From contig JBDLRN010000031.1 in the NCBI GenBank assembly GCA_039800005.1, forward strand, positions 56,160-120,159: a stretch of 64,000 nucleotides of DNA. The letters are read 5' to 3'. Below are positions 41,922 through 50,874 of the stretch, piece after piece. Below the pieces are notes generated by a model. The model was given only the letters and a program-made list of their open reading frames with translations. It ran no database searches and was not told the origin of the DNA. How positions within the stretch are numbered: the stretch's first letter is position 1; each line of letters starts with the position of its first letter. The position numbers and the translations under genes are program-made. Origin of the DNA: Casp-actino8 sp039800005 (GTDB taxonomy: Bacteria; Actinomycetota; Acidimicrobiia; Acidimicrobiales; Ilumatobacteraceae).

Positions 41922-42709
41922 GCACGCTCGTCCTCCTGCACGCCCATCCCGACGACGAGTCGATCGCCACGGGCGGAACCATCGCCCGCGCGGTCAGCGA
42001 GGGCCATCGCGTGGTCCTCGTCGTCGCCACCGATGGTCGCCACGGTGAAGTTCCGGCCGACCTCGCACCCGGTGAGACCCTCGTCGATCGGCGGCGACAC
42101 GAGACCGAGAAGTCGGCCGCGATTCTCGGTGTGGCCGACGTACGTTGGCTCGGGTACCACGACAGCGGGATGACCGGTTGGCCGCAGAACGACGAGCCCG
42201 GTGCCTTCGTGCGTGCCGACCTCGACGAAGCGGCGCGACGATTCGCCGACATCGTCGACGCGGTCGGTGGTGACGTGATCACGTGTTACGACTGGCACGG
42301 CGGCTACGGACATCCCGATCACATCCAGGTCCACCGTGTCGGACATCGTGCGGCCGAGATCCTCGCCGAACGCGGAAAGGTCGTCCGCCTGTTCGAATCG
42401 ACCATGAATCGCACTCGCATCGCCCTCATGATGAACGAGAACGCCGGCGAGGGCGAAGGCTTCGATCCCGATGCGCCGGCCGACGACGGCAATCCTTTCG
42501 GCTCAACCGAGGACGAGATCACCATGGCCGTCGACGTGTCGACGTTCGTCGACGCCAAGCGCGCGTCGATTGCGTGCCACGCCAGTCAGATCACCGATCA
42601 GAGCTTCTTCCTCCAGATGCCGCCCGAGGTGTTCGTCATGGCGTTCGGAACCGAATGGTTCATCGAGCCGGGTCGTCCGGGCGGGGCGGCTCCGGGGTGG
42701 TTCTGGTGA
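41918..42709 (+). CDS. PIG-L family deacetylase
   Basis: 263 aa zinc-dependent N-acetylglucosaminyl deacetylase-like protein (LmbE/PIG-L). The zinc motif HAHPDDE includes His10 and Asp13, and YGHPDHIQVH supplies the third ligand. Relatives include MshB and Mca of mycothiol metabolism; length and motifs fit but do not prove either. The GTG start overlaps the CoA transferase stop and its TGA overlaps the next gene's GTG, so it sits in a tightly coupled three-gene cassette. Confidence 0.88.
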   Translation: MSTLVLLHAHPDDESIATGGTIARAVSEGHRVVLVVATDGRHGEVPADLAPGETLVDRRRHETEKSAAILGVADVRWLGYHDSGMTGWPQNDEPGAFVRADLDEAARRFADIVDAVGGDVITCYDWHGGYGHPDHIQVHRVGHRAAEILAERGKVVRLFESTMNRTRIALMMNENAGEGEGFDPDAPADDGNPFGSTEDEITMAVDVSTFVDAKRASIACHASQITDQSFFLQMPPEVFVMAFGTEWFIEPGRPGGAAPGWFW

Positions 42710-43281
42710 TACGAGTCCATCTGGTTCGGCACGGTCGCGCGGCGGCCGGGTGGGACACCGATCCCGACCCGGGACTCGACGAAGTCGGTCGGCAGCAAGC
42801 GACCGCCACCGCGGGTCGTCTCGCCGAACTGGCGTCGAACGGCGCCGGGCACGACGTGGTGTCGAGCCCTCTGCGGCGCTGTCGTGAGACGGCCGGTTTT
42901 CTGCTCGACCAGTGGGGATGGCCCGCCGACGGGTTGAAGGTCGTGGATGCAGTGCGGGAGATCCCGTCGCCGGCGGGTGTGCCCATGCCCGAGCGGGTCG
43001 AATGGTTGCGCCGGGCCATGGCCGGATCGTGGGCCGACCTCGGATCGCCCTACACCGATTTTCGGGACGGGGTCGTGGATTACGTGCGCAGCCGCACGCG
43101 TCCGGTGGTGGTGTTCAGCCACTTCATCGCCATCAACGCGGTGATCGGGGCCTGCCTGGGCGACGATCGGCTGGTGATCGACAGTCTCGACAATGCATCG
43201 GTGACCGTGGTCGAGGTCTCCCCCGGGGGTGACGTGCACCTCCTCGAACGGGGTCGCCAAGCCGACACTCTGATCCGCTGA
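42706..43281 (+). CDS. histidine phosphatase family protein
   Basis: 191 aa phosphoglycerate-mutase-like histidine phosphatase. VHLVRHGRA places the phospho-accepting His9, SSPLRRCRETA is the second conserved block and VFSHFIAI supplies the second His. Small proteins of this type dephosphorylate metabolites or nucleotides; the substrate is unknown. The GTG start overlaps the PIG-L stop (GTGA). Confidence 0.9.
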   Translation: MIRVHLVRHGRAAAGWDTDPDPGLDEVGRQQATATAGRLAELASNGAGHDVVSSPLRRCRETAGFLLDQWGWPADGLKVVDAVREIPSPAGVPMPERVEWLRRAMAGSWADLGSPYTDFRDGVVDYVRSRTRPVVVFSHFIAINAVIGACLGDDRLVIDSLDNASVTVVEVSPGGDVHLLERGRQADTLIR

Positions 43282-43286
43282 GTGGG

Positions 43287-43292
43287 CAGACT
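43287..43292 (+). promoter_or_regulatory. -10 hexamer CAGACT for the Thr/Ser-rich lipoprotein
   Basis: It lies 6 bases before the ATG at 43299. Confidence 0.35.
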
Positions 43293-43298
43293 GTCTCC

Positions 43299-43997
43299 AT
43301 GTTTCGACGGGTCGCCGGACCTTTCTTCGTCACGTCACTCCTGACGCTGGTGGCCTGCGGTGGCGGAGGTGGATCCGACGACACGCTCGCCCCGTTGGTC
43401 ACGACCGGAGCTCCGAGCGTCACCACGGTCTCGCCATCGACCACTACGACCTCGAGCACGTCGTCGACGTCGACGTCCACCTCGTCGACCACGACCACCA
43501 TCGTGGAGGGGGCTGAGTTGTTCCTGCGCAGCGACGGCCTGGGCACCATCCGCTTCGGGGTCGAACCCGACGGTGTCGTCGACTACGTGTCGTCGTTGCT
43601 CGGAGATCCCGACTCCGACACCGGATACATCGATTCTCTCTCCGAGTTCGGCACGTGTCCCGGAACCGAGGTGCGCGGTGTGCGATGGGGCGACCTGCTC
43701 CTGCTGTTCGGGGACGAAAGCGATTTCGACAGCGGTCGGCGTCACTTCTATCAGTGGCAGTTCGGTCCGCAGACCGAATCGCCGTTGCGTCCGAACGGCC
43801 CTCTCACCGACGGTGGAATCGGTCTCGGCGCGACCGTCGCCGACATTCGCGCGGTGTATCCCGATGTGCAGATCTTCGACGACGACATCTTCGGGCCGGG
43901 GTTCGAAATCGAACCACTGTTGTGGGGAACGCTGACCGACGATGCCGACTCGGGTCGCGTGATCGCCCTCGTGGGCGGGACCCCCTGTGGGGAATGA
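43299..43997 (+). CDS. lipoprotein with Ser/Thr linker, unknown function
   Basis: 232 aa. A signal peptide ends in L-V-A-C, predicting a lipid-anchored surface protein. A Gly run and a low-complexity Ser/Thr tract (about residues 35-68) connect the anchor to a globular domain (about 70-232) with two cysteines that could form a disulfide (FGTCPGTE and the C-terminal TPCGE). The domain is not recognised. CAGACT lies 6 bases before the ATG. Similar anchor-linker-domain architecture is seen in the partial lipoprotein at the window's right end. Confidence 0.75.
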   Translation: MFRRVAGPFFVTSLLTLVACGGGGGSDDTLAPLVTTGAPSVTTVSPSTTTTSSTSSTSTSTSSTTTTIVEGAELFLRSDGLGTIRFGVEPDGVVDYVSSLLGDPDSDTGYIDSLSEFGTCPGTEVRGVRWGDLLLLFGDESDFDSGRRHFYQWQFGPQTESPLRPNGPLTDGGIGLGATVADIRAVYPDVQIFDDDIFGPGFEIEPLLWGTLTDDADSGRVIALVGGTPCGE

Positions 43998-44009
43998 TCG
44001 GCCTCCGAC

Positions 44010-44015
44010 TAGGGT
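44010..44015 (+). promoter_or_regulatory. -10 hexamer TAGGGT for the 123-aa membrane protein
   Basis: It lies 9 bases before the ATG at 44025. Confidence 0.45.
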
Positions 44016-44024
44016 CGACGTGCG

Positions 44025-44396
44025 ATGAACGCGTTGATGTTGCTCGATCTGCACCTGCAGTGGGCCTGGTTCGTCATCGTGTCGAACGGTCTGGCCGGGC
44101 TGTGGGCACTGTCGGCCCATCGATTCGCCCCGCTGCGGTCACGGGCTCTGTGGTGGTTCACCTTGCTGGCTCAATTGACCATGTTCGTTCAGGTGGCACT
44201 GGGCGTGGCGCTCGTCAACCGTGAGAAGTTGGAGTTCCCGCAGTTCCACGCCTTCTACGGCTTCGTCGGCATCATGGCCATCGCCATCATCTACAGCTAC
44301 CGCAACCAGATGAAGCACCGGTTGTACTTGCTGTACGGATTCGGCGGCCTGTTCGTGATGGGCCTCGGCATCCGCGCCATGCTCGTCGGACAATGA
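44025..44396 (+). CDS. small four-helix membrane protein
   Basis: 123 aa with about four transmembrane helices (10-30, 43-63, 72-90, 100-120). Conserved-looking polar positions include His10, His52 and His75 near helix ends. I do not recognise the family. TAGGGT lies 9 bases before the ATG. A long hairpin follows the stop, separating it from the convergent pckG. Confidence 0.75.
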   Translation: MNALMLLDLHLQWAWFVIVSNGLAGLWALSAHRFAPLRSRALWWFTLLAQLTMFVQVALGVALVNREKLEFPQFHAFYGFVGIMAIAIIYSYRNQMKHRLYLLYGFGGLFVMGLGIRAMLVGQ

Positions 44397-44400
44397 AAAA

Positions 44401-44456
44401 CGCGCACCCTGAAGCGCTGAGTACCGTTTCCGGTGCCGAGCGCTTCAGGGTGCGCG
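44401..44456 (-). terminator. 18-bp perfect hairpin with T-run for pckG
   Basis: Arms 44401-44418 and 44439-44456 are perfectly complementary; the 20-base loop can itself form a smaller stem (44421-44426 with 44431-44436). On the minus strand the stem is followed at once by TTTTT (44396-44400), a classic intrinsic terminator for pckG. It may also stop plus-strand transcription from the membrane protein gene. Confidence 0.85.
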
Positions 44457-44469
44457 AATTTCGTCGAAA

Positions 44470-46257
44470 TCAGAGGGCGGCGGCGAGGGAGTCGAGCTGA
44501 ACGGTCAGCTTCGACGGCAACTTCGGTCCGAACTGAGCGAAGTGGTCGCGGATCTGCGGTACGGCGTCCTTCCAGCCCGCCGTGTCGACGTCGAGTAGCA
44601 CCTTCAGGTCCGACGAGTCGATCTCGAGACCCTTGGTGTCGAGTGCCCCGTCGGCCGGCAAGAGGCCGATCGGCGTACGGACGGCGTCAGCGGAGCCGTC
44701 GACCCGCTCGAACACCCACTTGAGAACACGGCTGTTCTCGCCGAAGCCCGGCCACAAGAAGCGGCCGTTCTCGTCACGACGGAACCAGTTGACGAAGAAG
44801 ATCTTGGGCAACTTGGTGGCGTCGGACTTGGAGCCGATGGCGAGCCAATGGGCGAAGTAGTCGGCCATGTTGTAGCCGCAGAAGGGGAGCATGGCCATGG
44901 GGTCGAAGCGGAGTTTGCCCACCGCACCCTGCTGAGCCGCAGTGGTCTCCGAGGCCATGATCGATCCGAGGAAGACACCGTGCTCCCAGTCGAAGGCCTC
45001 GGTCACCAGCGGAACGGTGGTGCGACGTCGACCCCCGAAGAGGATGGCCGAGATCGGCACACCGGCCGGATCCTGCCACTCGGGAGCCATCGACGGGCAC
45101 TGTGAGGCCGGGGCAGTGAAACGCGCGTTCGGATGCGCGGCCGGAGTCTCGGTCTCGGGTGTCCAGGAGTTGCCCTTCCAGTCGGTGAGACGGGCCGGCT
45201 TGTCGGGGGTCATGTCCTCCCACCACACGTCGCCGTCGGGGCCGATCGCGGTGTTGGTGAAGATGCTGTTGCCCCACAACGTGTGCATGGCATTGGCGTT
45301 GGTCTCGTATCCGGTGCCGGGGGCGACGCCGAAGAAACCGGCCTCGGGGTTGATGGCGTACAGGCGACCGTCGGCTCCGAACTTCATCCAGCAGATGTCG
45401 TCACCGATGGTCTCGGCCTTCCAGCCCGGAATCGTGGGTACCAGCATGGCGAGGTTGGTCTTGCCACACGCCGAGGGGAAAGCGGCTGCGATGTACTTCG
45501 AGGCGCCTTCGGGGTTGGTGAGCTTCAGGATCAGCATGTGCTCGGCGAGCCAGCCGTCGTCGCGGGCCATCACCGACGCGATGCGGAGTGCGAAACACTT
45601 CTTGCCGAGCAGCGCGTTGCCGCCGTAGCCCGAACCGAACGACCAGATCTCCCGAGTCTCGGGGAAGTGCACGATGTACTTGTTGTCGGGATTGCACGGC
45701 CACGCCGAATCGACCTGGCCGTCGGCGAGCGGTGCGCCGACCGAATGGAGGCACGGCACCCAGTCGCCGTTGCCGAGCACGTCGAGGGCGCCCTGACCCA
45801 TGCGAGTCATGATCCGCATGTTCACGGCCACGTAGGCCGAGTCGGTGAGTTGAACGCCGATGTGTGCGATGGGGGAGCCGAGCGGCCCCATGCTGAAAGG
45901 CACCACGTACATGGTGCGGCCGCGCATCGCACCGGTGTAGAGGACGGTGAGTTCGGCGCGCATCTCGCTGGGTTCACGCCAGTTGTTGTTGGGGCCGGCG
46001 TCTTCCTGGCGTGCCGAGCAGATGAACGTGCGGTCCTCGACGCGAGCGACGTCACCCGGATCGGAGTGGGCCCAATAGCTGTTGGGGCGCTTGGCCTCGT
46101 CGAGTTTGGTGAACGTGCCGCTGTCGACCAACTGCTGACACAAGCGGTCGTACTCCTCGGCCGAACCGTCGCACCAGTAGATGTCGGACGGCTGCAGGAT
46201 CGCCGCCCAGTCGTCGACCCACTTCTTCAAGCGTTCGTTGGATGAGGTTCCGCTCAT
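44470..46257 (-). CDS. pckG: phosphoenolpyruvate carboxykinase (GTP)
   Basis: 595 aa GTP-dependent PEPCK, interconverting oxaloacetate and PEP. The kinase-1 P-loop FPSACGKTNLAM includes the reactive Cys264; YGGNALLGKKCFALRIAS and the guanine-pocket region (FFVNWFRRDENGRFLWPGFGENSRVL) are intact. Length fits the family (about 600). A good ribosome binding site (AGGAGACG) precedes the ATG, so it is a leadered gene, unlike many neighbours. It has its own strong terminator. It links the TCA cycle (kgd nearby) to gluconeogenesis. Confidence 0.97.
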   Translation of the reverse strand: MSGTSSNERLKKWVDDWAAILQPSDIYWCDGSAEEYDRLCQQLVDSGTFTKLDEAKRPNSYWAHSDPGDVARVEDRTFICSARQEDAGPNNNWREPSEMRAELTVLYTGAMRGRTMYVVPFSMGPLGSPIAHIGVQLTDSAYVAVNMRIMTRMGQGALDVLGNGDWVPCLHSVGAPLADGQVDSAWPCNPDNKYIVHFPETREIWSFGSGYGGNALLGKKCFALRIASVMARDDGWLAEHMLILKLTNPEGASKYIAAAFPSACGKTNLAMLVPTIPGWKAETIGDDICWMKFGADGRLYAINPEAGFFGVAPGTGYETNANAMHTLWGNSIFTNTAIGPDGDVWWEDMTPDKPARLTDWKGNSWTPETETPAAHPNARFTAPASQCPSMAPEWQDPAGVPISAILFGGRRRTTVPLVTEAFDWEHGVFLGSIMASETTAAQQGAVGKLRFDPMAMLPFCGYNMADYFAHWLAIGSKSDATKLPKIFFVNWFRRDENGRFLWPGFGENSRVLKWVFERVDGSADAVRTPIGLLPADGALDTKGLEIDSSDLKVLLDVDTAGWKDAVPQIRDHFAQFGPKLPSKLTVQLDSLAAAL

Positions 46258-46329
46258 GATCGTCTCCTGTCAAGGGGGTGAGTGACGGGTGTTCGGTTGT
46301 GGGGGCGCGACGAATCGCAGAGGCTTGGT

Positions 46330-46551
46330 TCAGGAACCGGGGGTACCCATGTCGACTTCGGAACCGAGACGCAGACGCGTCGCGAGGCCCGAGTCGTCGA
46401 GGTCGAAGATCACGCGCTGGCCCGGACGCAGCATGCGAAACACGCTCCCCTCGAGCGCATCGGCGGCCAGTTCGTGCTCGCTGAGGTCGCGATCGCACAG
46501 GATGAGGCCGGTTCCCGTTCCGGGGTCATAGGCCTTCACGACTCCCTGCAT
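46330..46551 (-). CDS. small cold-shock-like OB-fold protein
   Basis: 73 aa starting MQGVVKAYDPGTGTGLILCD, which resembles the first two strands of a cold-shock domain, followed by LAADALEGSVFRMLRPGQRVIFDLDD. The classical RNP motifs of CspA are only partly kept, so the call is by fold resemblance. It begins 8 bases after rpmB on the same strand, so the two are probably co-transcribed. It would be an RNA-binding or ribosome-associated accessory protein. Its end lies 72 bases before the pckG start. Confidence 0.65.
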   Translation of the reverse strand: MQGVVKAYDPGTGTGLILCDRDLSEHELAADALEGSVFRMLRPGQRVIFDLDDSGLATRLRLGSEVDMGTPGS

Positions 46552-46559
46552 GACGGCTC

Positions 46560-46772
46560 TCAGTTGCTCGTGGTGGCGCGAGAACTGACCTTGGTGATCT
46601 TTCCTGCGCGGATGCACGACGTGCAGACGTTGACTCGCTTGGGCGAGCCGTTGATGAGGGCGCGAACGCGCTGGATGTTCGGGTTCCAGCGGCGCTTGGT
46701 GCGCACGTGCGAGTGCGACACCGACATGCCCCACGAGGGGCGCTTACCGCACACTTCACAGACTGCTGCCAT
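46560..46772 (-). CDS. rpmB: 50S ribosomal protein L28
   Basis: 70 aa. CEVCGK and CTSC form the four-cysteine zinc site of the zinc-containing L28 type; RTKRRWNPNIQ and GKITKV are typical. It is divergent from the fakA-like gene and followed 8 bases later by the cold-shock-like gene. The leader of about 40 nt contains a 7-bp hairpin (46793-46809), a possible regulatory element. Confidence 0.95.
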   Translation of the reverse strand: MAAVCEVCGKRPSWGMSVSHSHVRTKRRWNPNIQRVRALINGSPKRVNVCTSCIRAGKITKVSSRATTSN

Positions 46773-46792
46773 GATCGATCTCTCTTCCGGGT

Positions 46793-46809
46793 CCGAGGGT
46801 CTCCCTCGG
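46793..46809 (-). promoter_or_regulatory. hairpin in the rpmB leader
   Basis: Perfect 7-base arms with a 3-base loop lie 20 bases before the rpmB start. Whether it regulates L28 synthesis is unknown. Confidence 0.35.
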
Positions 46810-46816
46810 CCTCCCG

Positions 46817-46822
46817 ATGCTA
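46817..46822 (-). promoter_or_regulatory. possible -10 hexamer TAGCAT for rpmB
   Basis: It predicts a leader of about 38 nt, consistent with the hairpin downstream. A second 7-bp hairpin (46827-46844) lies just upstream of it. Confidence 0.3.
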
Positions 46823-46936
46823 CCGGGGGCTGTTCGGACAGCCCAAGTGATGCCCGTGATGACTCCGATCACGTTCAGCGATGGGGATCGGGGCTCTGTC
46901 CTCGGCTCGGGGACGACCTGCCTTCGATCAGGTGAG

Positions 46937-46942
46937 TACGCT
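46937..46942 (+). promoter_or_regulatory. -10 hexamer TACGCT for the fakA-like gene
   Basis: It lies 6 bases before the GTG at 46949 and decides that start. Confidence 0.4.
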
Positions 46943-46948
46943 CGGGGT

Positions 46949-48640
46949 GTGACTGCGCCCGTGCTGGCACCCGACGAGCCGTCCGAACGTTTCGACGCCG
47001 ATCGCCTGCGTCGGACGGTGGTCACGTTCCGGGACGCCGTCAAGGCGCATGCCCCCCGAATCAACCGGTTGAACGTGTATCCGGTTCCCGACGGAGACAC
47101 CGGCACCAACATGGCCCGCACCCTCGACGCGGTGGTGGCCGAGCTCGAATCGGCCGATGTGGCCATCGAGCCCACCTGCCAGGCGATTTCCCACGGATCG
47201 CTGATGGGTGCGCGGGGAAATTCGGGTGTGATCCTGAGTCAGATCCTGCGGGGTCTGGCCGGACGGCTGTCGTCGGCCGCCAGTCACACGGCCACTGAGG
47301 TTGCCGAAGCGCTGAGTGCGGCGTCCTCGGCGGCCTACCAAGCGGTGGTCAAACCCATCGAAGGCACCATTCTCACCGTGGTGCGCGAGTCGTCCGACGC
47401 CGCCAAGGCGGCCGCCGCCGACGGCGTGGGTCTGGCCGGGGTGCTGCGTGCCGCCCGCGACGCCGGTCGCCAGGCTCTGGATCGGACCCCGGAGATGCTG
47501 CCGGTCCTGAAAGATGCCGGCGTGGTCGATGCCGGCGGGGCCGGTTTCCTGTTGCTACTCGACGCCGCGCTGAACGTGGTCGACGGGGAGCCGATTCCCA
47601 CGCCGGAGAACTCCATTGGTGGCGATGCGACCGACCTGCCGGCTTTCGACGTGGCGTCGCTGGCCTCGCCCGACGAACACGGCGAACTCACGGTGGCCGA
47701 TCTGCGCTACGAGGTCATGTACTTCTTGCATCTCGACGACGATCGCATCTCGCAGTTCAAGTCCGATTGGGCCGAGATCGGCGACTCGATCGTGGTGGTG
47801 GGCGGCGACGGTCTCTGGAACTGCCACGTGCACACGAACGACATCGGCGCCGCCATCGAGGTGGCGATCGATCTCGGAGGCCGTCCCAAGCAGATTCGCG
47901 TCACCGACTTGTTCGAAGAAGTCGCCGAACGGCAGGCCGCCCACGGTTCGCACGACGATCGTTGGGCTGGGTTGCCGCGAGTCACCACCGCGGTCGTGGC
48001 GGTGTGCAGCGGAAGCGGTCTCGAGGAGCTCTTCGCCCAACTGGGAGTGCAAGGCGTGGTCACCGGTGGTCAGACCCTCAATCCTTCGACGGCCGAACTC
48101 CTCGATGCCGTCGTGAGTGTGAACGCCGATCAGGTGATCGTGCTGCCGAACAACAAGAACATCATCCCGGTCGCCGAACAACTCGACGCGCTGACCGACA
48201 AGGTCGTGCGCGTGGTGGCGACTCGCTCGATGCCCGAAGCATTGGCGGCGCTGGTGGTCTACGACCCCGAAGCCGACGCCGAGGAGAATCTGGCGTCGAT
48301 GGCATCGGCGATCGACGCCATGGTCACCGGTGAGGTCACTCAGGCGGTGCGTGACGCGGCGAGCGACGCCGGACCGGTCACCACCGGTGACTGGATCGGG
48401 CTCCTGCGCGGAGAAGGAATCGTGGCCGTCTCGGGCTCGGTGGAAGGCGCGGCGATCGCATTGCTCGGGCACATCGTCACTCCGGAGCGCGAGATCGTGA
48501 CCATCATCGAAGGTGTCGACGCCACGGCGACCGCCACCGATGCCATCGTGTCGTGGTTGTCCGGTGAACATCCGGCGGTCCAGGTCGAATGCCATCGGGG
48601 TGGTCAGGCTCTCTATCCCTATCTCTTCGGCGTCGAGTGA
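46949..48640 (+). CDS. DAK2/FakA-like (YloV) kinase
   Basis: 563 aa protein of the DAK2-EDD family; the Staphylococcus member FakA phosphorylates fatty acids bound to FakB. NVYPVPDGDTGTNMARTL holds the metal-binding Asp cluster, GARGNSGVILSQILRG and DAGGAGFLLLLDA follow, and the C-terminal half is the EDD-like domain. No FakB is seen. The GTG at 46949 is supported by TACGCT 6 bases upstream although the frame is open further. Its TGA overlaps the recG GTG (GTGA), as in other actinobacteria where this gene precedes recG. Confidence 0.9.
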   Translation: MTAPVLAPDEPSERFDADRLRRTVVTFRDAVKAHAPRINRLNVYPVPDGDTGTNMARTLDAVVAELESADVAIEPTCQAISHGSLMGARGNSGVILSQILRGLAGRLSSAASHTATEVAEALSAASSAAYQAVVKPIEGTILTVVRESSDAAKAAAADGVGLAGVLRAARDAGRQALDRTPEMLPVLKDAGVVDAGGAGFLLLLDAALNVVDGEPIPTPENSIGGDATDLPAFDVASLASPDEHGELTVADLRYEVMYFLHLDDDRISQFKSDWAEIGDSIVVVGGDGLWNCHVHTNDIGAAIEVAIDLGGRPKQIRVTDLFEEVAERQAAHGSHDDRWAGLPRVTTAVVAVCSGSGLEELFAQLGVQGVVTGGQTLNPSTAELLDAVVSVNADQVIVLPNNKNIIPVAEQLDALTDKVVRVVATRSMPEALAALVVYDPEADAEENLASMASAIDAMVTGEVTQAVRDAASDAGPVTTGDWIGLLRGEGIVAVSGSVEGAAIALLGHIVTPEREIVTIIEGVDATATATDAIVSWLSGEHPAVQVECHRGGQALYPYLFGVE

Positions 48641-50847
48641 GCGAAGCGACCTCTTCGGCCTCGGATGACCGGCGAGTGGCCGACCGGGCCATCACCTTCC
48701 GCGAACTCTCCGAGATGCCGCTGTCGCGGTTGAAGGCCGTCGGAGCGGGCAAGAGAGTCGAGAACTTCGCCAAGTTCGGTATCGATGACCTGCTCGATCT
48801 CGTCACCCACTATCCCCGTCGCTGGATCGATCGGACACGGGAGGCGCGGGTCGGAGAGCTGGCCGTCGGACTCGATGCGTTGGTAGTGGGTGAGTTGGTC
48901 GCGGTGTCGGGAACGCCGCGCGGCCGCGGACCGTCGCGTGTCAACGCGACGCTCGCCGACGACACCGGACGCCTGAAGATCGTCTTCTTCAATCAGCCAT
49001 GGCGTGAGCGGCAGTTGACGGTGGGCTCGCTCGTCGCCGTTCACGGTCGGGTGTCGTCGTTTCGCGACTCGTTGCAGATGGCCAACCCGACCGTCGACGT
49101 TCTGGGTGATCCCGGAGAGCGGCCACGGCCGATCGTCGCGGTGTATCCGCAGAGCGAGAAGGTCGATCTGCCGTCGTGGATCGTTCGCCGGGCGATCGAA
49201 GAGACCTTGTCGCGCAGTCGATCGCGAGGTATCGCCGATCCCGTGCCGCTCGAAGTTCTCGCCGAGTTCTCGCTGGCGTCGCGCTCGGAGGCACTGGAGG
49301 GAATCCACCTGCCCGATTCGTTCGCGCACAAGGAGAAGGCTCGACGTCGATTGGCCTTCGACGAACTACTTCGCGTCCAACTCGTGCTGGTGATGCGGAA
49401 GCGGGCGATCGAACGCGAGTCGATCGGCGTCGAACACGTCGTGGGCGGACCGCTCGTCGCACGTTTCCACGAGCGACTGCCGTACCGATTGACCGGGGCG
49501 CAGGAACGAGTGATCGCCGAGATCGAACGCGATCTGCGATCACGCACTCCGATGCATCGCCTTCTGCAGGGCGACGTCGGTGCCGGCAAGACCTTGGTCG
49601 CCGTGTCGGCGATGCTGGCGGCGGTCGACGGCGGGCATCAGGCGGCGCTGATGGCACCGACGGAAGTGCTCGCCGAACAGCACGCGGCGGGAGTCAGTGG
49701 TCTGCTCGACGGCCTGTTGGTCCCCGATCCCGAGAATCTCTTCGGTGAACGCCCGGTGCGTGTCGAGCTGCTCACCAACTCGGTCACCGGTGAACGCCGT
49801 CGTGACGTGTTGGTCGGACTCGCCGACGGATCGGTCGACCTGGTGATCGGAACCCACGCCCTCATCCAAGAGGGTGTCGAGTTCAGCAGCCTCGGGGTCG
49901 TCGTCATCGACGAACAGCATCGCTTCGGTGTCGAACAGCGCGCCGCTCTACGCGACAAGGGCGATCACGGAACAGTGCCCGACGTCCTGGTGATGACGGC
50001 CACGCCGATTCCGCGTACGGCGGCCATGACGGTCTACGGAGATCTCGACGTGAGTGTTCTCGACGAGAAGCCGCCCGGACGAACGCCGATCGTCACTCGT
50101 CATGCCGAAGGGATCGACGGTGAGGAAGACGTGTGGGCCGACGTACGTCAGCAGGTGGCGGGGGGACGTCAGGCCTACGTGGTGTGCCCGCTCGTCGAGG
50201 AGAGCGAGAAACTCGAGATCGCGTCGGCGGAGGAGACGCTGGAGCGCTTGTCGAGCACCGAGTTGGCGGGTCTGAGGCTCGGATTGCTCCACGGCCGGAT
50301 GAGTTCGGCCGACAAGGACGAGGTCATGGGGCGTTTTCGTCGGGGTGAACTCGACGTCCTCGTCGCCACCACGGTGATCGAAGTCGGTGTCGACGTCCCG
50401 AACGCCACGGTGATGGTCGTCCTCGACGCCGATCGGTTCGGCATCGCCCAGTTGCACCAGTTGCGCGGTCGGGTCGGCCGTGGTCGCCACGAGTCGATCT
50501 GCTGGCTGGTCACGTCGGGTGAGTCCGGCGGCGATGCGGAGCAACCGCTGGTCTCGGAAGTGAATCCACGGATCCAGGCGTTGGTCGACTCCGACGACGG
50601 ATTTCTTCTGGCCGAGGTCGATCTGGAACTGCGCGGCGAGGGAACCCTCATGAACAAGGAGCAGAAGGGTCGCAGTGATCTGAAGTTGGCGTCATTGCGC
50701 CGCGATCGCGAGTTGGTCGAACTCGCCCGCCTCGTGGCGCAACGAATCGTCGACGACGACGAGACACTCGACCGTCACACCGATCTGCGCGACGAGATCA
50801 CCTTGTTCCTCAGCCCGGAGGACGAGGAATACTTGTTCAAGAGTTGA
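48637..50847 (+). CDS. recG: ATP-dependent DNA helicase RecG
   Basis: 736 aa branch-migration helicase that remodels stalled forks. The wedge OB fold (about 80-160, ATLADDTGRLKIVFFNQPW) precedes helicase motifs LLQGDVGAGKT, DEQHRFG, TATPIPRT, TTVIEVGVDVPNA and QLRGRVGRG, with a C-terminal TRG-like region. Length is typical. GTG start overlapping the fakA-like stop. The DUF2079 gene follows 27 bases later with its own promoter. Confidence 0.96.
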   Translation: MSEATSSASDDRRVADRAITFRELSEMPLSRLKAVGAGKRVENFAKFGIDDLLDLVTHYPRRWIDRTREARVGELAVGLDALVVGELVAVSGTPRGRGPSRVNATLADDTGRLKIVFFNQPWRERQLTVGSLVAVHGRVSSFRDSLQMANPTVDVLGDPGERPRPIVAVYPQSEKVDLPSWIVRRAIEETLSRSRSRGIADPVPLEVLAEFSLASRSEALEGIHLPDSFAHKEKARRRLAFDELLRVQLVLVMRKRAIERESIGVEHVVGGPLVARFHERLPYRLTGAQERVIAEIERDLRSRTPMHRLLQGDVGAGKTLVAVSAMLAAVDGGHQAALMAPTEVLAEQHAAGVSGLLDGLLVPDPENLFGERPVRVELLTNSVTGERRRDVLVGLADGSVDLVIGTHALIQEGVEFSSLGVVVIDEQHRFGVEQRAALRDKGDHGTVPDVLVMTATPIPRTAAMTVYGDLDVSVLDEKPPGRTPIVTRHAEGIDGEEDVWADVRQQVAGGRQAYVVCPLVEESEKLEIASAEETLERLSSTELAGLRLGLLHGRMSSADKDEVMGRFRRGELDVLVATTVIEVGVDVPNATVMVVLDADRFGIAQLHQLRGRVGRGRHESICWLVTSGESGGDAEQPLVSEVNPRIQALVDSDDGFLLAEVDLELRGEGTLMNKEQKGRSDLKLASLRRDRELVELARLVAQRIVDDDETLDRHTDLRDEITLFLSPEDEEYLFKS

Positions 50848-50861
50848 ATCGAGGGCGTGGC

Positions 50862-50867
50862 TAGCCT
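50862..50867 (+). promoter_or_regulatory. -10 hexamer TAGCCT for the DUF2079 gene
   Basis: It lies 7 bases before the ATG at 50875 and argues against the upstream GTG at 50857. Confidence 0.4.
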
Positions 50868-50874
50868 CGAACCG

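Noticed and set aside
43430..43505. Ser/Thr-coding repeat as a mobile or regulatory repeat
   Set aside because: It is an in-frame linker of a lipoprotein, as is common after lipoprotein anchors.
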